A DNA stretch of 64,000 nt from JAENVT01 sp963805445 (GCA_963805445.1 CAWDUI010000047.1:1-64000); one strand, 5' to 3'. Shown: positions 17,937 to 27,967, counted from the first letter of the stretch. Program-made: numbers and translations. The notes: generated from the sequence alone by a model not told the origin.

Positions 17937-18628
17937 AGCTCCTCCAACATGCCGTCGACGATCCGAACGCTTCGTCTGGCGCGGGCACTGACTTGAACGT
18001 CGTGGGTGATGACGGCGACGGTGATGCCGTCGGCGTGCAGTTCGTCGAACACGTCGAGCACCGCCGCCGTGCTCGCCGAATCGAGGTTGCCCGTCGGTTC
18101 GTCGGCCAGCAGCAGGCTCGGTTCGCCGAGCAGGGCTCGGGCGATTGCAACTCGTTGTCGTTCTCCGCCCGAGAGCGTCGCGGGTGAAGCATGCCGCCGA
18201 TGGCCCATGCCCACTCGCTCGAGTACTGCCAGCGCCTTCTCCGACCGGCCACGTCGCGGCCCGCCGGCGTACACCACACCCAGCTCGACGTTCTCCAGCA
18301 CTGTTCGGTACGGCAGCAGATGAAAGGCCTGGAACACGAACCCGATCCGAGTTGCCCGAAGGTCGGCCCGCTCGCGCTCCGACGTGGAGGTGGTGTCGGA
18401 GCCGTCGAGCAGGTACGTGCCCGATGTCGGCAGGTCGAGCAGACCGATGATGTGCAGCAGCGTCGACTTGCCACTGCCCGATGGGCCGACGATCGACAGG
18501 TAGTCGCCGGCCTGGATGTCGAGGTCGATGTGGTGCACGGCACGCACGGGCGGCGTGCCGGGGAACGCTCGGCTCACACCACGCATGGCGACGACGGAGC
18601 AGCGGTCGGCGGCGAGGGCGGTGGTCAT
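17933..18628 (-). CDS. MacB/LolD-type ABC transporter ATP-binding protein
   Basis: The 231-residue protein has Walker A GPSGSGKST, Q-loop FQAFHLLPY, signature LSGGERQRVAIARAL, Walker B LLLADEPTGNLDS and H-loop VITHD, all intact. The first ~15 residues before VVAMRGVSRAF are unusual. ATG 18628 overlaps the adaptor stop as ATGA, and the stop overlaps the permease start. It powers the neighbouring permease and is regulated with it, probably by the divergent two-component system. Confidence 0.93.
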   Translation of the reverse strand: MTTALAADRCSVVAMRGVSRAFPGTPPVRAVHHIDLDIQAGDYLSIVGPSGSGKSTLLHIIGLLDLPTSGTYLLDGSDTTSTSERERADLRATRIGFVFQAFHLLPYRTVLENVELGVVYAGGPRRGRSEKALAVLERVGMGHRRHASPATLSGGERQRVAIARALLGEPSLLLADEPTGNLDSASTAAVLDVFDELHADGITVAVITHDVQVSARARRSVRIVDGMLEEL

Positions 18629-20058
18629 CGGCCAACGACGACCAGGTCGCCGGGAGCGAGGGGCTTCTTCGACGAACTGATCTCCGCATAGCCCTGGGCA
18701 GACAGTCCCAACGTCACCTCGACGAGCTCGGTCGTACCGTCCGCGTGCTGCAGCTCGACTCGGGACTCACCACCCGGCCCGGCGCTCAACGCAGCGAGGG
18801 GTGCGCACAGCACCTCACCATCGGTCGCCGCAACCGGGATCGTGACTTGGACGTTGAGTCCCTTGATGCCGTCGATCTGCTCGGTCGTCGGATCCGTCAA
18901 CGTGATGGTCGCGGTTGCTCCCCCGTCGGCGTCCTGCTCGAGCGAGGCGATTGTGCCGTCGATGGTCGAGTCGCCTGCACCGATCACCGCCGCCATCCCT
19001 GTGCCCACGAGGGGTCGGTCGGCCGCCTCGATGGTGGCGCGCACGACCACCGTTTCGCCGCTGACGGTCATCGCCGGACCATCGAGTACGGCGCCACGCA
19101 CGAGATCCATCGTGTCGACTCGCCGAGGCAGGCCGGGGAGGAAGACGACTTCCGCAGCCGGCAAGGGCGTGGTGGCTTCAGCGGTGCTGGTCCACAGCTC
19201 GGCATCCGCCGCGTCGAGCTGGGACTCGGCCGATGCCACCGCAGCTGTCTGTTCACTGGTGTCGCGCGGCGCGAGTAGTTCAGCGCGGCGGGCGACTGCG
19301 ATCTGCACCTGTTCGCCGGCGGCAGCGATCTCGGTGGCATCCCCGCCGGCCTGGGCAGCGACCAGCGAACGCTGCGCGTCGTTCACCTGGCTGTCGGCAG
19401 CCAGCTGCTCGGATTGGGTCGGCCGCTTCTCGGCGTCACGCAGCGCTGCCTCGGCCTGGGCCAGCTGCGCGTCGGCCGCCACAACGGAATCGTGCGCGGC
19501 GGTGACGCGGGCAGCATCGTCCGCCGATGCCTGCGGCGCCTCGTACCCCACCCGTTCGAACAGCTGGGCAACCGCGATCGACGTCGCCGCGTCGTACCGG
19601 TCGTCGGCCACGCCGACGTCGATGCCGAGGCGTTGCATCGCGGCCTCCAACTGGGCAACGTCGGGCCCATGGGATCCGGGAACGAGAGTGCGGTACGTCG
19701 GCAGCGCACCATCGAGGGCGATGACCGGCCGACCGGCGATCTCCATCACCACCTGTCCCTCCTCGATGGACGAACCGACCGGTGGGGGTTCGGCGGTCAC
19801 GATGGGGGGTGTGTCGAGACCGGACGTCTCGATGCGTACGGCGACCGCGCCTTCGAAGACGGTGTCGCCGCGAGTGACGACTTGGCCGTTCAGCGCCCGC
19901 CGCTCGAGAGCCGCGGTGACCGGACCGGCGGCAGGCGGCTGAGCCCGAGCAGCCTCTTCGTCGGGCGATGACATCTGCGCCGCCGCCGCATACCCGACCG
20001 CGAGCGACACCAACGCGACGACGGTCACTCCGATCAACGCTCGGCGACGTGCGGCCAT
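18625..20058 (-). CDS. HlyD/MacA-type adaptor with peptidoglycan-binding-like domain
   Basis: The 477-residue protein has one N-terminal anchor helix (ALIGVTVVALVSLAVGYAAAA). A first barrel/lipoyl half is followed by a peptidoglycan-binding-1-like domain (about residues 119-172: HGPDVAQLEAAMQRLGID, DDRYDAATSIAVAQ), a long Ala/Glu/Gln coiled coil (~172-260), the second barrel and a C-terminal membrane-proximal domain. Adaptors with an inserted wall-binding domain occur next to MacB systems in actinobacteria; the insert probably anchors the hairpin to the cell wall in place of an outer-membrane channel. ATG 20058 overlaps the lipoprotein stop as TGATG; the frame is open upstream but only over lipoprotein DNA. 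Confidence 0.88.
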   Translation of the reverse strand: MAARRRALIGVTVVALVSLAVGYAAAAQMSSPDEEAARAQPPAAGPVTAALERRALNGQVVTRGDTVFEGAVAVRIETSGLDTPPIVTAEPPPVGSSIEEGQVVMEIAGRPVIALDGALPTYRTLVPGSHGPDVAQLEAAMQRLGIDVGVADDRYDAATSIAVAQLFERVGYEAPQASADDAARVTAAHDSVVAADAQLAQAEAALRDAEKRPTQSEQLAADSQVNDAQRSLVAAQAGGDATEIAAAGEQVQIAVARRAELLAPRDTSEQTAAVASAESQLDAADAELWTSTAEATTPLPAAEVVFLPGLPRRVDTMDLVRGAVLDGPAMTVSGETVVVRATIEAADRPLVGTGMAAVIGAGDSTIDGTIASLEQDADGGATATITLTDPTTEQIDGIKGLNVQVTIPVAATDGEVLCAPLAALSAGPGGESRVELQHADGTTELVEVTLGLSAQGYAEISSSKKPLAPGDLVVVGR

Positions 20059-21113
20059 CAGCCCTTGCCGACCTTTCCGGAAGCGACGAGGGCATCGCGG
20101 AATTGCTCCAGCTCGGCGCGATGCTCGTCGATGAACGCCTGCTCGAGCTCCGTCTGCACCACCTCGTGCGCACGTTCGTAGGGGAGGCTGCATTGGTACT
20201 CGTCGGTTGCCACGTGGACCTCGAACGCTCGCAACTCGCTCAGCGCCGCCGGGTCCACCTCGGAGAGCTTGTTGGCACCGACCACCTGGTCGGCCCGCGC
20301 CTGCACCTCGTCGCGCCCAGCGGTGAAGGTCGTGTACCCGGGGTGGCCCTTGGCCTCCATGCACGCAGACCATGCGGTCATGGCAGCGTCCATTCTCGGG
20401 TCGCTGTGGATCGAGTCGTTCACGGCGTCCATCGCGTCCTGCAGCGAGGTGAACGCGTCGGATGACGTCGCATCCGCGTCGGGCTGTGGTCCGAACACGG
20501 CAATCTTGGCCTTCTCGGTGCACGACTCCTGACCGGGCGCCGGTGGCTGAGCGTCCTGCTTGCTCTTGGTCGGACGGCCGTTGCCGTCGATCGAGACCAT
20601 GTCGCCGTACAGCGCGTGGAAGTAGGCCGAGAGCTCCGGCACCGTCATCGCGTTCACGATGGTGTCGTTGGGATCGACGACAGCCGAGTCGTTGAAATCG
20701 ACCGTCGAGATCCCGTACCCGTACTGGGCGGCGAACTCTCCTGGTGGCATCGCCCGCAATGCATCCTTCTGAGCTCTGCCATCGTTGCTCGGGTCGACAG
20801 CGACGTAGTCGAACCCCAGCGCTTGCATGCAGCTGGCGATCGCCTGTTCCTCATCACGCCTCGTCTGCAGTTCATCGGCCTGCTGCGCCGCAGTGGGTTG
20901 CCCACCGTTGCCGGTTCCGAGGAACGCGTCGAGCGGGCCGATGTACGGCTGCGAGGCAGACGCGTCCGTCGATGCCGTCGAGCCGGCCGTCGCCGTAGCG
21001 CCGGGTTGCGCCTCAGACGCGGTGCTCGCCGGGGCGGCACACGCCACCGCGGCGAAGGCGAGCGCGCAACCGCCGACGATCGCGCGTGAAATAGCTGGGT
21101 GGTGAAACATCAT
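20058..21113 (-). CDS. lipoprotein with duplicated Cys-x4-Gly motif
   Basis: The 351-residue protein has a signal peptide with lipobox AVAC (C25). A Thr/Ser/Ala spacer leads to two halves. The first holds C95 in SCMQALG and C198 in QESCTEK. The second holds C251 in SACMEAKG and C308 in YQCSLPYER. The paired C-x4-G then C arrangement suggests two disulfides in an internally duplicated domain. Lipoproteins with CM-x3-G motifs commonly neighbour HlyD-MacB operons in actinobacteria but have no assigned role. It is first in the four-gene operon. The kinase at 21921 has the same four-cysteine pattern in its sensor region. Confidence 0.8.
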   Translation of the reverse strand: MMFHHPAISRAIVGGCALAFAAVACAAPASTASEAQPGATATAGSTASTDASASQPYIGPLDAFLGTGNGGQPTAAQQADELQTRRDEEQAIASCMQALGFDYVAVDPSNDGRAQKDALRAMPPGEFAAQYGYGISTVDFNDSAVVDPNDTIVNAMTVPELSAYFHALYGDMVSIDGNGRPTKSKQDAQPPAPGQESCTEKAKIAVFGPQPDADATSSDAFTSLQDAMDAVNDSIHSDPRMDAAMTAWSACMEAKGHPGYTTFTAGRDEVQARADQVVGANKLSEVDPAALSELRAFEVHVATDEYQCSLPYERAHEVVQTELEQAFIDEHRAELEQFRDALVASGKVGKG

Positions 21114-21115
21114 GT

Positions 21116-21128
21116 GAGCACCGTGCTC
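21116..21128. promoter_or_regulatory. palindrome before the lipoprotein-exporter operon
   Basis: GAGCAC and GTGCTC flank a single C just upstream of the lipoprotein ATG (21113), in the 89-base gap between the divergent operons. It may be an operator or part of the leader. The arms are short, so support is modest. Confidence 0.3.
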
Positions 21129-21202
21129 GTCGCGTCGTCAAGGACTTGTGAAGAGGCAATCAGGTTCCGACTTCATCAGTTCTTGGCACCCGGGCGACGA
21201 CA

Positions 21203-21928
21203 ATGAGCGACATGTGCGCTCGCCTCCTCGTCGCCGAAGACGACCCCAAGCAGGCCGAACTGATCCGCCGCTACCTCGAACGCGAGGGCCATTCGGTGCT
21301 GGTCGTGCACGACGGCCGGGCCGCGATCGACGAGTGCCGCCGGCGGCGACCGGATCTCGCCGTGCTCGACGTGATGATGCCAAAGGTCGACGGGCTGGAC
21401 GCCTGCCGGGTGCTGCGAGCGGATGGGGACGTGCCCATCATCCTGCTGACGGCAAGAAGCACCGAAGACGACATCCTGCTCGGTCTCGATCTCGGCGCCG
21501 ATGATTACATGACGAAGCCGTTCAGTCCACGTGAGCTCGTCGCCCGAATCCGAACGGTCTTGCGCCGGACGCGCCCCGACGCCAGCGGCAATGGCGGTGA
21601 TGTGGTCGGTGTCGGCGATCTCGAGCTCGACCCGGTGCGGCACACCGTGCGCATGAGGCGAGCGCCGATCGACTGCACGCCCGCGGAGTTCAAGATCCTG
21701 GCCCGGTTGATCGAGGTGCCGGGCCGGGCGTTCACGAGGCAACACCTGCTGGAGGAGGCGTTCGGCTTCGATCATTACGCGCTCGACCGAACCATTGACG
21801 TGCACATCCTCAACCTGCGCAAGAAGATCGAGGACGATCCGTCCGATCCGAAGTATCTCCTCACGGTCTATGGCGTCGGCTACAAGCTGACCGACCAGAT
21901 GCCGATCGCTGGTGCCGGCGATGCTTAA
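21203..21928 (+). CDS. OmpR-family response regulator
   Basis: The 241-residue protein has a receiver domain with acidic pocket ED13-D14, phospho-acceptor D56 (AVLDVMMPKVDG), a conserved T in LLTARS and K in MTKPF. It is followed by a winged-helix DNA-binding domain (TPAEFKILARL, DRTIDVHILNLRKKI, VYGVGYKL). ATG 21203 and ATG 21212 are both usable. The gene overlaps the histidine kinase by eight bases and is divergent from the lipoprotein-exporter operon, which it most probably controls. Confidence 0.93.
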   Translation: MSDMCARLLVAEDDPKQAELIRRYLEREGHSVLVVHDGRAAIDECRRRRPDLAVLDVMMPKVDGLDACRVLRADGDVPIILLTARSTEDDILLGLDLGADDYMTKPFSPRELVARIRTVLRRTRPDASGNGGDVVGVGDLELDPVRHTVRMRRAPIDCTPAEFKILARLIEVPGRAFTRQHLLEEAFGFDHYALDRTIDVHILNLRKKIEDDPSDPKYLLTVYGVGYKLTDQMPIAGAGDA

Positions 21929-23753
21929 TCGAAGTGTGCTCGTGCGCTTGATCGCTTCGTCGATCGCAGTGGCGACGTGCGCCATCGTGGCGACCGCCTG
22001 GCTGACGACGAGATCGACCACCAACCAGCTCCGCGGCGAGCTGCGGCGCACCCTCGAGTCCGACAACCAGATCTACGACACGCTGGTCGACTACGGCGGC
22101 GCGAACGCGTCGTGGAACGGCGTCGAGGCGCAGCTCACTTCGCTGTCGAAGACAACGGGCCGCACGATCACGCTCGCGTCGCAGGACGGCACCGTGATCG
22201 CCTCCTCCGATCCGCGAGCGGCGACCAGGATCCCGAGCGACGCGGTTGCTGCGGCCTTGGTCGATCCCGTCGCCCCGTCGACCACACCGGGAGGGATCAA
22301 GAACGACCCGGTGAACGGAGACTTCACACTCCCGGACGCTGCCTATGCGTTGGAACCCGACGAGCTCACCGAGCGCAAGGACCTCCTGGCCACCAGCCTG
22401 GCGTGCGCCAAAGCCAACGGGCTCGAGGCTCGCGTGATCGATGGTCCATTCGGCGCCACGGTCGAGCTGACCGGGGTGAAGCGGACCGACACCTCGGGTC
22501 TCCAGCGCTGCGACGAGCCGAACCTGCAGCGCCCCGGGCGGCGTTACATCGCGATCAACGACGCCATTGTCCAATCCACGGCCGCATGCCTCGATACGCA
22601 CGGTGTGCCGTACGGAGTCGGACAGGATCCGAACAACGGGCTGCGGCTGCTCAAGGCCCATGCCGCGACTGACTCCGATGCGAAGGTGTACGAGACCTGC
22701 CGCAGCGACGCGCAGAGGACGGCGTTGAACGCGTACGTCGCGCCGCCGGCGCTGCTCTACCTGGCCACCGCATCGACATCGACGAGCTGGCTCGCCAACG
22801 CCGGAGGTGCCCGAATCGTCTTTGCGCTCCTCGCCGTGCTGGCCATCACACTGATCGGCGCATCTCTCGAAGGCCGGCGTCTCCTCCGGCCGATTCGGTC
22901 CTTGACGCGCGCCGCACAACAGATGACGGAGGGTGATCTGCGCGCACGGGTGCCAGTGAGCGGTAGCGATGAGATCGCCCGACTCGGATCCGCCTTCAAC
23001 GCCATGGCCGACTCCGTCGAGAACAGCGAGCAGCAACGCAAGATGCTCGTCAGCGATGTCGCCCACGAGTTGCGCAACCCGCTGGCCAACGTGCGCGGCT
23101 ACCTGGAAGGGGCCCAGGACAGCGTGGTCGGGATGGACGACACGTTGATCGAATCGCTGCTGGAGGAGACGATGCTGCTGCAACATCTCATCGACGATCT
23201 CCAAGACCTCGCCCTCGCGGATTCCGGCCGGCTGCGGATCCACCCGGAGGCGACCGACGCAGTTGCGCTCGCCGAGCACGTCGTAGCGGCCCACCGCACA
23301 CTTGCCGACAAGGACGGCGTCACCCTCGAGCTCATCGCTCCTGCCAACGCCCCGGTCACGCTTGATCAGGTTCGAATTCGGCAGGTGCTCGGCAACCTTG
23401 TTGCCAACGCAATTCGGTACACACCGCGAGGGGGACATGTCGCCGTAGTGGTTCGCCCCGAGCCGGATCGGTCACTCCTGTCGATCGACGTCAGCGACAC
23501 CGGGCCAGGCATCAGCGACAGCGATCTGCCCCACCTCTTCGATCGGTTCTACCGGGCCGATGCTTCACGCAGCCGAGCAACGGGAGGCAGTGGTCTCGGC
23601 TTGTCGATCGCCCTCCACCTCGTCGAGGCGCACGGTGGATCGATCACGGTGAACAGCACAGTTGGAATCGGCTCTGTCTTCACGATCGAGTTGCCGATGG
23701 ATCACACCGAGCACTCGGCCGTCGACGAACCAGTATCCGCTGTCGCTTTCTGA
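21921..23753 (+). CDS. sensor histidine kinase with four-cysteine extracytoplasmic domain
   Basis: The 610-residue protein has a transmembrane helix at about residues 6-28, a ~265-residue extracytoplasmic sensor, a second helix near 298-318, HAMP (RPIRSLTRAAQQMTEGDL), HisKA with phospho-acceptor H382 (DVAHELRNPL), and an ATPase domain with N-box GNLVANAIRYT, G1 DTGPGIS and G2 GGSGLGLS. The sensor holds C162 in ACAKANG, C197, C223 in ACLDTHG and C260, the same order and C-x4-G spacing as the lipoprotein encoded divergently at 20058. ATG 21921 lies inside the end of the regulator gene, giving translational coupling. It likely senses the ligand or state handled by that lipoprotein and exporter. 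Confidence 0.92.
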   Translation: MLNRSVLVRLIASSIAVATCAIVATAWLTTRSTTNQLRGELRRTLESDNQIYDTLVDYGGANASWNGVEAQLTSLSKTTGRTITLASQDGTVIASSDPRAATRIPSDAVAAALVDPVAPSTTPGGIKNDPVNGDFTLPDAAYALEPDELTERKDLLATSLACAKANGLEARVIDGPFGATVELTGVKRTDTSGLQRCDEPNLQRPGRRYIAINDAIVQSTAACLDTHGVPYGVGQDPNNGLRLLKAHAATDSDAKVYETCRSDAQRTALNAYVAPPALLYLATASTSTSWLANAGGARIVFALLAVLAITLIGASLEGRRLLRPIRSLTRAAQQMTEGDLRARVPVSGSDEIARLGSAFNAMADSVENSEQQRKMLVSDVAHELRNPLANVRGYLEGAQDSVVGMDDTLIESLLEETMLLQHLIDDLQDLALADSGRLRIHPEATDAVALAEHVVAAHRTLADKDGVTLELIAPANAPVTLDQVRIRQVLGNLVANAIRYTPRGGHVAVVVRPEPDRSLLSIDVSDTGPGISDSDLPHLFDRFYRADASRSRATGGSGLGLSIALHLVEAHGGSITVNSTVGIGSVFTIELPMDHTEHSAVDEPVSAVAF

Positions 23754-24007
23754 ACGGAGGGTCAGCGACGCTCCAATGGCCCTCACTCGTTTGCCCTGCC
23801 AGATCCGCGGGTCAGTCGAACGCCTCACTGTCCCGAGTTCGTCTTCGCTCAACCGTCATGATCACACCACGTGGATCACCTGACGGCGTTCACGGCCGAA
23901 TCATTCGGGGGACCGGATCGATGCTGGGGAAGCGTCGTGGACCGGCCCCCACAATGATGGGGTGGATGTACCGGCATGCGCTTGAATCGTTGAAAGAATG
24001 ACCAGCG

Positions 24008-24790
24008 ATGACTTCCGACCTCTTCGATCCTGAATTGGCGGCGTTCGCCGAGTGGGCCACCACCTACCAGAGCGACGGCCGCACACTTCAAGGATTCTTC
24101 GTCGCCCCCGCTGGTGTCGGCCCGTTTCCGGGTGTGGTGTTTCATCACGGCAGCTCGGGATTGCTGCCTGCCGCCAAGCCGGCGATCGACTCGGTCGTCG
24201 CGATGGGCTACGCCGTGTTCATCGCCATCCGACGAGGTCACAATCACAATCCGGGTCCGTTCTGGGAAACACTCGTCCCTTCGCCATGGGGCACCCCGGC
24301 AATGGGCGCAGAGCTCGTCGCCGCGCTGGGAGCTGAGTGCGACGATGCCATCGCCGGGTTGGAGTGGATGCGCGTTCACACACTCGTGGATCCCGACAGG
24401 GTGGCAATGATCGGCTCCTCGTTCGGTGGTGTCATGGTCATGCTCGCCGCCGGTCGACAGGCCGCGTTCCGCGCCGGCATCAGCTTCGCCGGACCGTCGA
24501 TCTCCTGGCCCGACGCACCGCTGCTACAGACCGTGCTGCTCGAAGCGATGGCCGCCGCGGACGTGCCGCTGATGTTGAGCCAGGCAGGCGACGACGTACA
24601 TCTCACCCCAACGTACGCGTTGGGCGGGGAACTCGCTCGCCTGGGCAAGCCGCACGAGATCAGGATCTACCAGCCGATCGGCGAACAGCGTGGCGACGGC
24701 CACGGCGTGTTCAACAAAGCTCCCTGGTTGTGGCAGCACGATGTCGAGCGGTTCCTCGCCCGATGCATGCCGGCAACCACGTGCTCCTGA
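24008..24790 (+). CDS. dienelactone-hydrolase-family protein (alpha/beta hydrolase)
   Basis: The 260-residue protein has the alpha/beta hydrolase core: strand FPGVVFHHGSSG, nucleophile elbow GSSFGG with S138, an acid in QAGDDVHLTP near residue 198 and the catalytic His in GDGHGVF near residue 235. Dienelactone hydrolases usually have a Cys nucleophile; here it is Ser, which points to a general esterase or peptidase-type member. It is cytoplasmic, with no signal peptide. The gene stands alone with about 250 non-coding bases before it. The substrate is unknown. Confidence 0.85.
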   Translation: MTSDLFDPELAAFAEWATTYQSDGRTLQGFFVAPAGVGPFPGVVFHHGSSGLLPAAKPAIDSVVAMGYAVFIAIRRGHNHNPGPFWETLVPSPWGTPAMGAELVAALGAECDDAIAGLEWMRVHTLVDPDRVAMIGSSFGGVMVMLAAGRQAAFRAGISFAGPSISWPDAPLLQTVLLEAMAAADVPLMLSQAGDDVHLTPTYALGGELARLGKPHEIRIYQPIGEQRGDGHGVFNKAPWLWQHDVERFLARCMPATTCS

Positions 24791-24801
24791 GGTGCGCGAC
24801 T

Positions 24802-24837
24802 GTCACCGAATGCACCTGCGGTCCGAGTGTCGGTGAC
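24802..24837 (+). terminator. possible hairpin terminator after the hydrolase gene
   Basis: Arms GTCACCGA (24802-24809) and TCGGTGAC (24830-24837) are perfect complements around a 20-base loop, just after the hydrolase stop. There is no T-tract, so termination activity is uncertain. Confidence 0.3.
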
Positions 24838-25006
24838 GACAAGCCGCTGGCTCGGTAACAAGGCGACGTTCCCACACGCACTTCACCGAGATTGGCTTCT
24901 TCGCCAGCAGATCCCGTTCCATCGGCGCTTCACTGCGAGAGACCGCAACGGCATCGAGGTGGCGCGCACCTCAATCCACGTTGGGACACAACCGATGCGC
25001 AAGCAT

Positions 25007-26613
25007 TCACAACGTCGGCGACGAGCTCATCTCGCGTGAGTACAGCACGGAGTGACCGGTACCCACACGCTTGGACTGGTACATGGCGGTATCGGCTTGG
25101 GCGATCAACTCATCGGCGTTGGTTGTGCTGCCGGGCGGTGCGAATGCCACGCCGACGCTGGCGGTGGGCTCGATGACCAGGTCACCGATCGTGACGGGAC
25201 CCTTGAGTGCGGTGGCGAATCGATCGGCGATCTCGCGTGCACGGGTTTCGCTGCCCACGCCCGGACAGACGACGACGAATTCGTCACCTCCGACCCGGCC
25301 GACGCAGTCGATGGTTCGAGCAGTGTGGTTGAGGCGCTCGGCCAGCACCTTGAGCAGATCATCACCCGCGCGGTGGCCGAGTTGGTCATTGACTTGTTTG
25401 AAGCGGTCGAGGTCGATGAAGACCACGGCGGTCCCGTAACCGTTGTCGGCCAACGCGTGTTCCAGGCTGTCGATCGTCGCCGCTCGAGCGCGGCAACCGG
25501 TGAGGGCGTCGGTCGTGGCTCGCCGTTCGAGCTCGGAACGCAATGTGCTGCTCTCGGTGGTGTCGGTGACGCACGCGATGGCGCCGGTCACAGCGCCGTT
25601 GGCGTCGGTGAGCGGGCGTAGCGCGATTTGACAGAGGCGTTCGCCGGGCCGGCTGTCGACGGTGAACCGAACCTCGACATCCACGTCGTCGCCGGCCAGG
25701 ACTGCGGCGATCCCTCGAGAGAGCTCTGGTTGGTCGTCCATGGCGACCAACGCGAACTCGTCGCTGACGTTACTGAGCGCGACGCTCGCCCATGACCTCC
25801 GCCAGATGACGGTTGACGTAGTCGATGCGCCCGTCACACTCGAAACGCACAACCCCGTTCGGCAACGCCTCGGCCAATTTCTGGAGCATCTCCTTCTGGG
25901 CGCGCAGGGCCTCGAGCGCCGCCATCTCGTCGCTCACGTCGAGCAACTCGGTGATGACATGTGATTCGAGCGGATCGTTGAGCTGATTGACGTTCGTGAT
26001 CTCGACCCACAGCCACGATCCATCCTTGCGGGCATGACGAAGTCGCACCCGATGCGAGAGCCCGGGGCTTCCCAGCATCTGCATCCAACTGTCGATGGCC
26101 AGGGCTTGATCATCGGGATGGATGAAATCGAGGCTTCGTCGACCGATCAAGTCGCCAGGCGACCAACCGAGCATGCCGCGGACGGCGTCATCGACCTCCA
26201 CTACCACCGCCGTCGAGTCCTTTCGGAACCGAGCGAGGCGCGGTGTCACCTGGGTCAGCTCGCCGGATCGGCAGGCTCTCGCCCGAGCCGGCGCTTGGTG
26301 CGATCACCATCACATACACGCCGCGGGTCGATGTCATATCCACGAAATGCATCGTCACCAGGTCGTCTGGGGCTGCCATGAGATGAACGTTGGTGGCCGC
26401 ATAGCCGACCTGACGCACTTGCAACCAGGCCCGGATCACCGCCACCCGGTCGCCCGGCACGACGATGTCGACACCCGAGCGCGCCTCGACGACACGGTGA
26501 CCGGTGTCGGTGAGACCCAGCGGCAGCGGGACGAGCAGACCGTCAGGGCCGACCGCGGCGATCCACGAACCTGGGGTGGCAAGAAGAGCCACCCAGCGAT
26601 CAGTCGTCGGCAT
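25007..26613 (-). pseudogene. PAS-PAS-GGDEF diguanylate cyclase (two frameshifts)
   Basis: This is one cyclase in three frames. The first (ATG 26613, MPTTDRWVALLATPGSW) is an N-terminal domain. The second (about 26240-25790) holds a PAS domain (GWSPGDLIGRRSLDFIHPDD, DGSWLWVEI) and the start of a second PAS. The third (about 25790-25007) completes it and ends in GGDEF with FIDLDRFKQVND, the intact active site RVGGDEFVVV and a product-inhibition RxxD (RTID) five residues before GGDEF. It makes c-di-GMP from two GTP. Breaks fall near 26240 and 25790. No membrane helices are visible, so it is a cytoplasmic sensor. All catalytic residues persist, so the breaks may be sequence errors. Confidence 0.8.
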
Positions 26614-26740
26614 GGATGTCGGTGAGGCCGGGGCCTGCGGTCTCGACGTTGACGAGAGTCTGGCCCAGCTCGGCCGCTTCGACGTCGTCGACACCGGAGG
26701 ACGCGACTGCAGATTTCAAGAAACCTCCTCGCGCCGTCAT
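26600..26740 (-). CDS. small ORF upstream of the diguanylate cyclase
   Basis: ATG 26740 opens a 46-codon frame ending at TGA 26600, overlapping the cyclase start by 14 bases. The peptide (MTARGGFLKSAVASSG..., ending GLTDIHADD) has G/C third positions like real genes, and a GAGGAGGT-like stretch lies within its first codons. A TTG start just after that stretch is also possible. It may be a leader peptide or a small coupled protein; no family is recognised. Confidence 0.35.
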   Translation of the reverse strand: MTARGGFLKSAVASSGVDDVEAAELGQTLVNVETAGPGLTDIHADD

Positions 26741-26836
26741 GTCCCGATCCAGCTCGCCGGTGCAGACGCTGCTCACCAGGGCCAAACGTCACCAATGCCC
26801 ATCGCCTGAGCTCACGTAGCGGGCTGGATGTTCTGA

Positions 26837-27967
26837 TCAGAGTTTGGTGACTGCCGCGGACAGAGGCAGTTGGGTGTAGCTGGGTCGGTAGATCGACGGC
26901 TCGGCTCGAACGAGTTGTTCGTCGTAGGCGTTGTTCGACCACCAGACAAGCAGCGAGCGGGGTGTCAGCGTGCAAGCCATGGCGTCGTAGGTGCATGTCC
27001 GAGTGTCTCCCGTCTTGGTTGGCGGTGCGAAGCGTTGAATGACGCGCCACGGCCCTGTGGGCGCCGGGGCTTCGAAGAGGAGAATTTCGTCGCCATAGAA
27101 CTCGTCGTCCTTGGCGGTGGCGAGCCATCTGGAGCCGTGCCGGAATACGTAGAGCCTGCAAGCAAACGTACCGTGGGTCACGATGCTGATCGCCGCGTTC
27201 GCGTCGGGTGTCCAGGTTTCGCCATTCCAGTACGTTGGCGTGTTGAGGAGTCGGCCCCGCGGGACGCGTGCAATCCTGTTCTCTGTCGTGCCGTGGCCAT
27301 AGAGGTGGTTGTTGCCGTACAGGTAGGTCCATTCGTGATCGGAAGCGACGGAGAACCCGTAGACAGGATTGACTCCGTTGTTGGGCGCGGGCTGCATCTT
27401 GAGGACGCGGCCCGTCGACCAATCGAGCGTTGTGATCCACGTGGTTGCTGGCTCGAAATTGATTGCCCAGCCCAACGGCTCCTTTCGAAGCATTTCAGTG
27501 GTCACGATGTGAAGAAGCTGCCCGTGGACTTGCCCCCCGTGGAACCACCACCATCGGTCCAGAAGCCGTTCACCTTCGTCGAGGTAACTGTGGCGTGACT
27601 CGAGGAGTGAGAGCTGGGATTGCTGATTCTCGAGGATCGCGGTGTTTCGAACAAGCGTTGATGCAGCGTCAATTCGGTCGTTGGGTGTGTCGGACAGGAA
27701 GGAATCGTTCAAGATCCAAATCGTCGTCCCGTTCGGAAGGCGGTATGGGTGTGGTACATCGCCTGCTTGCCACTGGCCGATCGGCGAGCCAAAGCCGTTC
27801 TGCAGGGCGAGGAGGCGATTGGCCGGTGATCTCAGGCGTCGCAGCGCGGGACGTACCGAGGCTTCGATGGTCGGCACTTTGTCAAAGCTGACGGCCAGGG
27901 CCGCGGCGGCGCCGGCGGCGAGATGAAGAAGTCGGCGACGATTGACAAGCGTCTCGGTCGGCGGCAT
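26837..27967 (-). CDS. exported protein, possible beta-propeller (DUF4185-like)
   Basis: The 376-residue protein starts at ATG 27967 (ATG 28036 also lies in frame). An N-terminal NRRRLLHLAAGAAAALAV resembles a Tat or Sec signal. The mature part has repeated beta-strand blocks with W/Y/D-rich turns (TTIWILNDSFLSD, WWWFHGGQVHG, HEWTYLYGNNHLYG, SRWLATAKDDEFYGDE), like propeller-type domains of the DUF4185/glycoside-hydrolase-related group. The assignment is by appearance only. G+C content and third-position bias are clearly lower than in neighbours, which suggests different ancestry. Confidence 0.6.
   Translation of the reverse strand: MPPTETLVNRRRLLHLAAGAAAALAVSFDKVPTIEASVRPALRRLRSPANRLLALQNGFGSPIGQWQAGDVPHPYRLPNGTTIWILNDSFLSDTPNDRIDAASTLVRNTAILENQQSQLSLLESRHSYLDEGERLLDRWWWFHGGQVHGQLLHIVTTEMLRKEPLGWAINFEPATTWITTLDWSTGRVLKMQPAPNNGVNPVYGFSVASDHEWTYLYGNNHLYGHGTTENRIARVPRGRLLNTPTYWNGETWTPDANAAISIVTHGTFACRLYVFRHGSRWLATAKDDEFYGDEILLFEAPAPTGPWRVIQRFAPPTKTGDTRTCTYDAMACTLTPRSLLVWWSNNAYDEQLVRAEPSIYRPSYTQLPLSAAVTKL

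Noticed and set aside
21861..23438. 525-codon minus-strand open frame
   Set aside because: It is antisense to the histidine kinase, whose motifs are complete; composition is shadow-like.
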